A stretch of 17,454 nt of DNA from assembly GCA_018378255.1 (NCBI GenBank), contig JAGZXV010000126.1:1-17454 (forward strand), read 5' to 3'. The position numbers and the translations under genes were made by a program. The DNA is from Clostridiaceae bacterium (lineage in GTDB: Bacteria; Bacillota; Clostridia; Lachnospirales; Lachnospiraceae). The first letter of the stretch is position 1, and the number at the start of each line of letters is the position of its first letter. The notes below the pieces were generated by a model. That model was not told the origin of the DNA. It did not search any database and saw only the letters and a list, made by a program, of their open reading frames with translations. Below are positions 7,584-14,289 of the stretch, piece by piece.

Positions 7584-8627
7584 TTACTGTCCTGAAGCAG
7601 TCAAAGTCATTCTGGTTTCTTTTGCCATCTGAGTCCGTTCACGTTTCTTTTTCCTCAGCGCAAATTTGGCTCTGTTATTATTGTAAACCAGGAATGTTAC
7701 AAACAGCAGATAAGTTACCAGCGTCTGGGAACTTTGGGAAATGCCCATTTTGGACAGTCCCAGTGACAGCGTGTTGATGGACAACGAGGCAATAAAGATA
7801 CCTATTACCACGTTGCTCCAGCGGCCGATAAACATTCCCAGCAAAAGAGGAAACAGGTTCTTGGAAATGGTTGCAATGGTACCCAAATCCATGGAAACCG
7901 TCACAGCTCCTTTAAACGCCGCATCGAAAGGCCCGGCCGCTCCGGCCATCAGGCCGAAGATGGTGAAGGCAAAAATACAGTTTTTGAAAATATTGATCCC
8001 GCTGTTCCAGGCAATTCTCTGGTTTCCCCTGATCGCCCTCCATTCATACCCAAATTTAGTATAATTAAAAAGGTAGATCATTACAACTATTACCACAGCA
8101 AAAGTTGCCATAATAAATCCCAGATTCGACAGGCTTTCCGTACCGTCTATATTCAGCAGGCTCAGCCCGTTGGCATTGGACAACTGGAACGCACCGCACT
8201 CAAGAATCATGGCAATACCAAGTCCATAGACCATGGGAAGAAGACGGATTTTTGTGAAGAACGCCCCTATCAGACAGCCCATAAAGGCCCCCATCAGAGC
8301 GGAACAGACCAGGACGCACAGCCCTGCATTGATTCCCGTCAGGGAGGAAATCTTTAGTCCCAGATTTCCTCCTACTACCACGGCGAAGATCATTTGCGCG
8401 CCTGCCGAAAAGTCAAAACGTCCGCAGAAGAAGTTTAAGGACGCACCCACGGCAAAACAAAATGCGTAGATCCACGGGCGGGCCAGGTTCTTCAAATCCA
8501 CCGAATTGTTGATCAGATGCACCCCGTATCCGAAACTGCATATCAGTTCCATCACAAGAAATACCATTACAGGAATTACCATACTGTACAGAAAATTTTT
8601 CAAAACATAATATTTGTCTTTTTTCAT
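7584..8627 (-). CDS. ABC sugar-type transporter permease, RbsC-like (second subunit)
   Basis: An inner-membrane permease of the BPD_transp_2 (RbsC/LivH-like) family, 347 residues from the chosen start, with about eight to ten hydrophobic segments. The family's GGIDLSVG-type segment is present in altered form as GRFDFSAG, and the loop usually reading GGN-AA-SGI appears as RGNQRIAWNSGIN. It differs strongly from the other permease of this operon, so the transporter probably uses a heterodimeric channel, as known for LsrC/LsrD and YtfT/YjfF. In-frame ATG codons at 8678 and 8636 would overlap or abut the binding-protein gene. The ATG at 8627 has AAAGGA nine bases upstream and begins MKKDKYY, so it is preferred. 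A Lys/Arg-rich cytosolic tail ends the protein. Confidence 0.87.
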   Translation of the reverse strand: MKKDKYYVLKNFLYSMVIPVMVFLVMELICSFGYGVHLINNSVDLKNLARPWIYAFCFAVGASLNFFCGRFDFSAGAQMIFAVVVGGNLGLKISSLTGINAGLCVLVCSALMGAFMGCLIGAFFTKIRLLPMVYGLGIAMILECGAFQLSNANGLSLLNIDGTESLSNLGFIMATFAVVIVVMIYLFNYTKFGYEWRAIRGNQRIAWNSGINIFKNCIFAFTIFGLMAGAAGPFDAAFKGAVTVSMDLGTIATISKNLFPLLLGMFIGRWSNVVIGIFIASLSINTLSLGLSKMGISQSSQTLVTYLLFVTFLVYNNNRAKFALRKKKRERTQMAKETRMTLTASGQ

Positions 8628-8636
8628 TTCCACCAT

Positions 8637-8642
8637 TCCTTT
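8637..8642 (-). promoter_or_regulatory. Ribosome binding site deciding the second permease start
   Basis: AAAGGA overlaps the TAA stop of the binding-protein gene and lies nine bases before the ATG at 8627. It directly abuts the alternative ATG at 8636, which therefore has no usable spacing. Confidence 0.6.
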
Positions 8643-9951
8643 ACTGGCCGATAATATCTGCCAAATCACAGCTTTCATATAATTCTTTAAAACTGTCTGC
8701 AGTAATTTCAGGGTTTGTCACTCCTGTAAGTTTAGACAGATTCTCTTCCTGCATAACCCAGCTGCCGTTATCCCCAATTATATCCAGTTGGTTAATGGAC
8801 TTCATCTCTTCCGTAGTCATGGCCAGCCAGGAGTTAGCCGCCACATTCACAGCATTATTCTCTGAAGTTCTTAATGGATATCCGGTACATGCGTTATAAA
8901 GGGCCGCGAACATGCTTCCTGCCACCCAGGTTCCCGGTTTAATTACCGCCGCGTTTAACATCATATTATCAGGATCGCTCATGCCTTTTTCCAGATCAGC
9001 CCCGACTACGGCCATAGAAGCCACTTTCACATCTTTTTTCATCGCTGCTTCCGCATCTGATATGATTGTTAATAACTGGGTATAAGAGGTGGTGGAGTTA
9101 ATTACTATGTCATATTTTCCGCTCATGAGCAAAGAGGAAAAGCCGCTGAGCCATCCGTCCTGTGTAGTAACTCCCGGATAAACCGTTATGTTAATATTCT
9201 TGTCATTTTTTACCTCTAACGTGGATGCGGACTGGATCATGGATGTTAAATCTGTGTTTTCATAGGTCAAACCGTAAGCGTCGGCCACGGATTCCAGCAC
9301 GGCAATCCCGCATTCTGTGTGCTGTTCATTTCCCTGTGTAGCCAGGCCTGAGCAGATTAAAATACCATGTTCTTCTCCGTCAGACACAAAATCGTTGATG
9401 GCCTGGGCATACTTTTCTGCTTTTCCAGGGTTTCCAACCCCAATCGCTCCTGCAAATGCTTCATTGGCAAATAAATCCGGATATTTTTCCGGCGTATACT
9501 GTACATTGGCCACATAATACATATCGTTCTGAGCACAGCGGTCGGCAATCTGTTCACAGTCATAGGATAAAAAGCTCATAAATCCCTTGCATCCGCTTGC
9601 CACACAGTTCTCCAGAAATGCAACTTCATCTTCCAGCTTTTGAACCGTTTCTGAATACATAAATTCCACATTGTACAGAGAACCGATATAGTTATCCAGG
9701 AAATCCTGTACTCCCATGTATTCTGCATTCAGACTTCCGATACAAACCCCAATTTTAAGAGGTTCTGCCGCGTCGGCTTCTTCCTTTGTCATGCCGGAGT
9801 CCGCCGGGGTCTCCGGGGCTTTATCGCCCTTTGCTTCAACCGTCTGTCCGGCCGCCGGAGCAGATTTCGCCTCTCCGCCAGAACATCCCGTAACGGATAA
9901 CAGCAACGTGCTGCTGAGAATCACTGCCAATGCTTTCTTTATCTTTTTCAT
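8641..9951 (-). CDS. Sugar-type ABC substrate-binding lipoprotein
   Basis: A lipid-anchored extracellular receptor that delivers ligand to the two RbsC-like permeases. The signal peptide (residues 1-22, with a KKIKK start and hydrophobic core) ends in a lipobox LSVTGC, with lipidated Cys23. A Ser/Ala/Pro/Glu-rich linker (about 24-65) precedes a periplasmic-binding-protein type I fold that starts at LKIGVCIGS. At 436 residues it is clearly longer than ribose-type binding proteins (about 300), and I do not recognise a known sugar-specific signature; it is a divergent member. GGAGG precedes the ATG by nine bases. Its position between two permease genes and after the ATPase gene shows that it belongs to the same transporter. 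The ligand is unknown, but the downstream sulfatases make a sulfated small molecule plausible. Confidence 0.87.
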   Translation of the reverse strand: MKKIKKALAVILSSTLLLSVTGCSGGEAKSAPAAGQTVEAKGDKAPETPADSGMTKEEADAAEPLKIGVCIGSLNAEYMGVQDFLDNYIGSLYNVEFMYSETVQKLEDEVAFLENCVASGCKGFMSFLSYDCEQIADRCAQNDMYYVANVQYTPEKYPDLFANEAFAGAIGVGNPGKAEKYAQAINDFVSDGEEHGILICSGLATQGNEQHTECGIAVLESVADAYGLTYENTDLTSMIQSASTLEVKNDKNINITVYPGVTTQDGWLSGFSSLLMSGKYDIVINSTTSYTQLLTIISDAEAAMKKDVKVASMAVVGADLEKGMSDPDNMMLNAAVIKPGTWVAGSMFAALYNACTGYPLRTSENNAVNVAANSWLAMTTEEMKSINQLDIIGDNGSWVMQEENLSKLTGVTNPEITADSFKELYESCDLADIIGQ

Positions 9952-9978
9952 TTTAATCTTCCTCCATATTTTATATTT

Positions 9979-10935
9979 TTACGTGAACTGGTTTCTATTG
10001 GGCAGTAAATCTTCCCGCTCGCTGTTTAAGAATACTACAGCCAGGAAGATAACTCCCTTTACGCCCTGGATCAGGCTGGATTCCACTCCCAGCATCAATA
10101 ATCCGTTGCTGAGCACGATAACTGTGAAGGCGCCTATAACGCCGGAATATACGTTGGATTTATGTCCGCCGAATATGGACATTCCCCCCAGTACGGTAGC
10201 CAGCATGATATCGCTTCCTATATTGTTTGTTGTCGCCGTAATATTGCCTGTGCGGATCAGGCTGAAAACAGAAGCCAGTCCTACCGCAACAGCCGCAAAA
10301 ATATAGCTGATTCTGATCATCACCGTCTTATCCATTCCCACCGCTTTGGCGCACCGTTCATTTCCTCCGATAAACCGAAGGGACCTGCCGATTTTCGTGC
10401 CATGGAAAATGGCGATGAATACGAGAAAAACTCCTGTAAACAGCACATATCTTAGATTGCTTGAAGCCACACTCTTTACCGCTTTATAGATATTAATGGT
10501 AGTCGCTCCCAGTACCTGCTGGCTGACTGCATTATAAATCTGCGTCATCAATATGGCCGCCACCATGGTTCTCAGCCCCAGCGCAGTGCTGATTAAACCG
10601 TTTAAAAACTGCATGACTGCCGCACAGGAAAAAGCGGTCACAAACAGCATAAGAACGGATCCGGTAGCCAGAAATACCTGGCCGCCTATGATACCGGAAA
10701 GCGTAATGATCGCCCCCACCGACATATCGATATTTCCCGTGGTATAAATAAAGGCAATTCCCATGGCGCAGACCGCAACTACCAGTCCCTGTTCAAATAT
10801 GGAATTCAAGTTTTTAGGCGTAAGAAACTTTCCCTGGGTCAGTATACCAAAGAGCAGTGATACCGCAATCAGCATAATGAAGGGAACCGCCATAGCCACA
10901 TATCTGTGGTGTAAAAGTTTTTTAATCTTTTCCAT
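9979..10935 (-). CDS. ABC sugar-type transporter permease, RbsC-like (first subunit)
   Basis: A 318-residue polytopic permease of the BPD_transp_2 family, the channel-forming partner of the RbsA-like ATPase. The conserved family segment appears as TTGNIDMSVGAI, near the usual GGIDLSVG, and the cytosolic loop as GGNERCAKAVGM, close to the GGN-AA-SG pattern. These are nearer the family consensus than those of the second permease. The ATG at 10935 is chosen because GGGAGGG lies five bases upstream; an in-frame ATG at 10959 would overlap the ATPase gene. The gene begins 11 bases after the ATPase stop, and the binding-protein gene follows 27 bases after its end. Confidence 0.9.
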   Translation of the reverse strand: MEKIKKLLHHRYVAMAVPFIMLIAVSLLFGILTQGKFLTPKNLNSIFEQGLVVAVCAMGIAFIYTTGNIDMSVGAIITLSGIIGGQVFLATGSVLMLFVTAFSCAAVMQFLNGLISTALGLRTMVAAILMTQIYNAVSQQVLGATTINIYKAVKSVASSNLRYVLFTGVFLVFIAIFHGTKIGRSLRFIGGNERCAKAVGMDKTVMIRISYIFAAVAVGLASVFSLIRTGNITATTNNIGSDIMLATVLGGMSIFGGHKSNVYSGVIGAFTVIVLSNGLLMLGVESSLIQGVKGVIFLAVVFLNSEREDLLPNRNQFT

Positions 10936-10940
10936 TTTCT

Positions 10941-10947
10941 CCCTCCC
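10941..10947 (-). promoter_or_regulatory. Ribosome binding site deciding the first permease start
   Basis: GGGAGGG on the minus strand touches the TAG stop of the ATPase gene and lies five bases before the ATG at 10935. This favours that start over the in-frame ATG at 10959. Confidence 0.7.
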
Positions 10948-12455
10948 TATATCATACATTCAATCAAATCGTGTTCGCTGAATCCGTTCTGCCGGAAAAA
11001 TTCTCCGGTAATCTTCCCGTCTTTCATAATGAGGATGCGGTCGCTCATTCCAATCAGTTCCGGCATTTCCTCGCTGATCATAATGATGGATTTCCCCTGC
11101 GTTTTCATATCATAAATCAGCTGGTACATAGCGGCTTTAACGCCTACGTCCACCCCTCTGGTTGGACAGTCCAGAATCAGGATATCGGAATCATAAGCCA
11201 CCCATTTTCCGAATACTACTTTTTGTTTATTACCTCCTGACAGTGTTTTCACCTGCTGGTGAGGGCCGGAACACTTAATTAACAGGCCTTCGATCTGTTT
11301 TTCCACATATTCCGATTCCTTCTTTTGTGAGATAAACGGCCCGAACCAGCGGTTCACCCGGTAACCGGTTGACGCAATGTTGGCAAATATGGAAGCATTT
11401 TGTTCCAAAGATTCGTTGTCCCTGTCTTTGGATACATAACCCATTTTGTTCTGATAAGCAGTTATTGCATCCGTGACCTTTACGCCTTTTTCAGTCAGCG
11501 TCACTTCACCGTCCAATACCTCTTCCAGCCCATAAAGGGCATGTCCCAGGGTATGCATACCGCAGTCAGACAGGCCGCCGATTCCCAGAATCTCACCTTT
11601 ATGGAGTTCCATCTTCACGCACAGCAGTTCTTCCAGCGTAGATATGTAATCCGCCTTTAAAACAACCGTCTCCTCATATCCGTCGTTGTCCACACGGTAG
11701 TAATTCCCCTTGATTTCACGTCCTACCATCAGCCTCTTTATCAGGTTGGGCTCATACTGTTCCCGGGTCAGATTGTCGATGATCTCCCCATCCCTTAAAA
11801 TGGTCAGGGTATCGCAGTGTTCCATCATCTCTTCCAGGTCATGGCTTACGATAATTACGCTGCGCCCTCCTGCCGCCATGTCGTGCATAACCTTGTACAA
11901 AATCTCACGGCCGCTTTGTCCCAAAGCCGTGGTGGTTTCATCTACCACCAGAATGTCCGGATCATGGTTCATAACTCTGGCCAGCTCAATCAGCTTTCTG
12001 GTCTGCATGTCCAAAAGCCGCACCGGCCTGGCAGGATTTACATCCCCAAGGCCTACGCGGGAAAGGGCCTTTTTCGCTTCCTCATTCATCTTTTTCCGGC
12101 TGATAACCATGTGGGTTTTAAACTGGTCATACTCGCCTAAAAACAGGTTTTCAGCCACCGTAATGTCCCCCAATGTCCCCGTTTCCTGAACTACCATACC
12201 GATTCCGGCTTTTAAACCTTCCAGAACGGTGGACGGTTTCCACGGTTTTCCATGGTAGGTCATAGACCCGCTGGTAGCCGGCTGCATCCCGGCCATAATA
12301 GATGTCAGTGTGGATTTCCCGCTTCCGTTTTCTCCGATGAGCCCCCGTATCTCACCGGCTTTTGCCTGAAACGCTACACCTCTGAGGGCCCGCGTCTCGC
12401 CAAAATTCTTGCACATATCCTGTACTTCCAACAAGATTTCACCTTTTTTCGGCAT
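10947..12455 (-). CDS. RbsA-like double-domain ABC transporter ATPase
   Basis: A 502-residue fusion of two nucleotide-binding domains that powers a CUT2/ribose-type importer. Domain 1 has Walker A GENGSGKST (41-49), Walker B with D172-E173 in VVDETTTAL, and H205 in IIVSHD, so it can bind and hydrolyse ATP. Its signature motif is unusual: LLDMQ (147-151). Domain 2 has the degenerate Walker A typical of RbsA (GLSDCGMHTL, 294-303), a good signature LSGGNKQK (from 405), but Cys430 where Walker B normally has the catalytic Glu (LDCPTRG). One composite ATP site thus looks competent and the other dead. The start at 12455 has AAGGAGG six bases upstream. A stop-free frame continues 57 codons further upstream to 12626, but no ribosome binding site supports it. 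It is the first gene of the six-gene operon. Confidence 0.92.
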   Translation of the reverse strand: MPKKGEILLEVQDMCKNFGETRALRGVAFQAKAGEIRGLIGENGSGKSTLTSIMAGMQPATSGSMTYHGKPWKPSTVLEGLKAGIGMVVQETGTLGDITVAENLFLGEYDQFKTHMVISRKKMNEEAKKALSRVGLGDVNPARPVRLLDMQTRKLIELARVMNHDPDILVVDETTTALGQSGREILYKVMHDMAAGGRSVIIVSHDLEEMMEHCDTLTILRDGEIIDNLTREQYEPNLIKRLMVGREIKGNYYRVDNDGYEETVVLKADYISTLEELLCVKMELHKGEILGIGGLSDCGMHTLGHALYGLEEVLDGEVTLTEKGVKVTDAITAYQNKMGYVSKDRDNESLEQNASIFANIASTGYRVNRWFGPFISQKKESEYVEKQIEGLLIKCSGPHQQVKTLSGGNKQKVVFGKWVAYDSDILILDCPTRGVDVGVKAAMYQLIYDMKTQGKSIIMISEEMPELIGMSDRILIMKDGKITGEFFRQNGFSEHDLIECMI

Positions 12456-12715
12456 AATCATCCTCCTTGATTCATCATCCTCAGCCTTATTATCCGCCAA
12501 GCGGCATCCCCTTAAATGTGTTTGAAAATTGCTTTCCTCGTGTCTGTCTATCATAGATTTTAACAAAATGCGGGGGTATTTAGTTTTGGTTTCCAGCTTA
12601 TATTTGTCATAAAGCCGACCTATCATAAAGCTGTTATTGTTGTTTTTCAGCTGTCATTATCAAAAATCCGTCTTTAAGGCCAGTAATCTATCGTAGAATA
12701 AACTTTTTATGGAAC
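12456..12715. promoter_or_regulatory. Leader/promoter region of the transporter-sulfatase operon
   Basis: About 260 bases between the upstream terminator and the ATPase start contain no recognisable gene. A near-palindrome CTATCATAG or a close variant occurs three times, at 12548-12556, 12620-12628 (CTATCATAA) and 12688-12696 (CTATCGTAG), spaced about 70 bases apart. A small hairpin (CCGC at 12494-12497 with GCGG at 12501-12504) lies about 25 bases upstream of the ribosome binding site. Several A/T-rich -10-like hexamers are present, but none has a good -35 partner. That would fit a promoter needing an activator such as the AraC-type regulator encoded just upstream; this is inference. Confidence 0.45.
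12462..12468 (-). promoter_or_regulatory. Ribosome binding site deciding the ATPase start
   Basis: AAGGAGG on the minus strand lies six bases before the ATG at 12455. Another ATG at 12461 directly abuts the motif and lacks spacing, and a longer in-frame extension to 12626 has no comparable motif. Confidence 0.85.
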
Positions 12716-12758
12716 AAAAAAGGACTGCGAAGTCCTCATTGAGACCTCACAGCCCTTT
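12716..12758 (-). terminator. Strong intrinsic terminator after the sensory operon
   Basis: A 16-bp stem (12743-12758 with 12719-12734, including a few G-T pairs) with an eight-base loop is followed on the minus strand by six T residues. It lies about 50 bases after the stop of the solute-binding lipoprotein gene. It separates the sensory operon from the transporter-sulfatase operon, so the latter should have its own promoter. Confidence 0.92.
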
Positions 12759-12810
12759 TACTTGTTTTAAAGTTCTATATAAAGTTTATCTGTAAATCTT
12801 CCATCGCCTG

Positions 12811-14283
12811 TCAGCCGCCGCTCTCTTTTGCCAGCCAGATATCCAGCTGGCGCTGCTTTTCTCTCAATATATCCTGATAACCGTTCTCATTCAATTCCTC
12901 CAGAAAAATGGGGATTCCCTCATCCGGGTCCAACATGCCGGAAACCAGGAGCCAGTAATATTTTTGATAGACCGCCGTACAGAGATCCACCTGGATCTGA
13001 ACATTCTCAGGATCAAAGCAAAAGCCATATGCCGGCGATACGCTGACATTCTCCGTCTCATCTTCCGCGAAAACTGCATGGCTGTCTTCACTGTAGACCA
13101 AAACCGGCAGATTTTTGCGGTTAGGCCATCCCCAGCAGGAAGTAAACCACCTCTTGTTTTTGTTCCGTGTAATGTTCATAATCCGGTTGTCGTCCAGACG
13201 GAGATAATCGACCCCCTCCTGACCGAACTGGCACAGTCCGCCAACCGCCGGGTCCGTGAACAGCAGCTGGAGAAACTTTGCCGCCTCTGCCTTATAAGAG
13301 CTGGATTCCGATATACACCAGTTAAGCTGGGAATTGACATTGTTAAGGCTGGGTTCCGTAAAAGAGGCATATACCATCTCGTGTCCGCTGTTCAGTTCTG
13401 TATCCACAGGCGTCATGCTGGTAAGCTGCAGAAAATATCCAAAGGCTTTGCCACTGGCAATAAAAGTGGTCCGCGGCTGGCTGTTATAAACCGCATCCTT
13501 TACAATCAGGCCTTCCTGATACCACTGATGCATCTGGCTGCAGATATCATAAAAATATCCGCTGGAAAAGAAATCCGTCACCCAGGTATCCGTCTGTCCC
13601 GGCAGCAGTACGCCAAGATCATCCCCTAAGGATTCCTGTCCAAGAGTGGTATGTACCTTACGGCTATGGGCTGCCACCGGAATCATGTCAGGATAAGCCT
13701 CTTTTACCTTTAAAAGTACCTGGCGGAGTTCTTCCAAAGAATTGATCTGTGCCGCATCGATTCCCAGTTCCCTGCAGATATCCCCGCGCATGGCAAAGCC
13801 CAGACGGAATACGGATTCATTGTTTCCATTGAGGGAATAACATACTTCCTGCTCCATGCCTTCCAGACGAATCCCCTTCATATAACCCTCGAGTTCCGGA
13901 TAAGTCCCGGATAAGTGATCCATAGGGGCCAGCGTCTGGTTTTTTATATGCTTTACAAGAAGAGTATTCCCATTGATCAGCATTACATCCGGCATGTCGT
14001 TATCAAGGGCCCTGATGTCTGCTTCCGTCGACAGCTGGTCTAACGAAACAGGATCAAAGGAGACCCTGAATCCATATTCCTTTGTTATCTCGCTGACCGC
14101 GTCTTCTATCCTCTTTTTTGATTTTTCATCCGCACTGGACAAACACTGGACTTCTATCTCAGGCAGCTTTTCCTCCTGTGTAACAGGCGGGCCGGAGCAC
14201 CCCCACAGCAGTGTAATTACTGTAAAAAAAATCAGACATAGCTTTCCCGTTCTCATTTCGGGACTGTGACTAAATTCAACCAT
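12811..14283 (-). CDS. Extracellular solute-binding lipoprotein, DUF3502-type, linked to a two-component system
   Basis: A 490-residue lipoprotein of the family 1 (CUT1-type) solute-binding group. A hydrophobic stretch (about 15-27) ends in a lipobox LLWGC with Cys29. The C-terminal part (from about YGFCFDPENVQ, through SGMLDPDEG, to EKQRQLDIWLA) matches the DUF3502 domain of LplA/YtcQ-like binding proteins as I know it. No CUT1-type permease gene is present in the window; instead the gene follows the response regulator gene with a six-base gap. It is therefore an orphan binding protein that may present ligand to the sensor kinase. The ATG at 14283 has AGAGG upstream; an ATG nine codons later would give a more typical signal peptide but has a poor ribosome binding site. 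A strong terminator follows. The transporter operon has its own, unrelated binding protein. Confidence 0.85.
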   Translation of the reverse strand: MVEFSHSPEMRTGKLCLIFFTVITLLWGCSGPPVTQEEKLPEIEVQCLSSADEKSKKRIEDAVSEITKEYGFRVSFDPVSLDQLSTEADIRALDNDMPDVMLINGNTLLVKHIKNQTLAPMDHLSGTYPELEGYMKGIRLEGMEQEVCYSLNGNNESVFRLGFAMRGDICRELGIDAAQINSLEELRQVLLKVKEAYPDMIPVAAHSRKVHTTLGQESLGDDLGVLLPGQTDTWVTDFFSSGYFYDICSQMHQWYQEGLIVKDAVYNSQPRTTFIASGKAFGYFLQLTSMTPVDTELNSGHEMVYASFTEPSLNNVNSQLNWCISESSSYKAEAAKFLQLLFTDPAVGGLCQFGQEGVDYLRLDDNRIMNITRNKNKRWFTSCWGWPNRKNLPVLVYSEDSHAVFAEDETENVSVSPAYGFCFDPENVQIQVDLCTAVYQKYYWLLVSGMLDPDEGIPIFLEELNENGYQDILREKQRQLDIWLAKESGG

Positions 14284-14289
14284 CTCATA

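Noticed and set aside
9716..10306. A 196-codon plus-strand open frame across the binding protein and first permease
   Set aside because: It runs antisense to the signal peptide and permease membrane segments. Long antisense frames are common opposite such genes.
12525..12539. A possible catabolite-responsive (cre) element in the transporter leader
   Set aside because: TGAAAATTGCTTTCC resembles the outer parts of a cre site but lacks the central CG and is out of register, so it does not meet the consensus.
12629..12652. AGCTG/CAGCT inverted repeat in the transporter leader
   Set aside because: Only five base pairs around a 14-base loop; too weak to call as a structure or operator.
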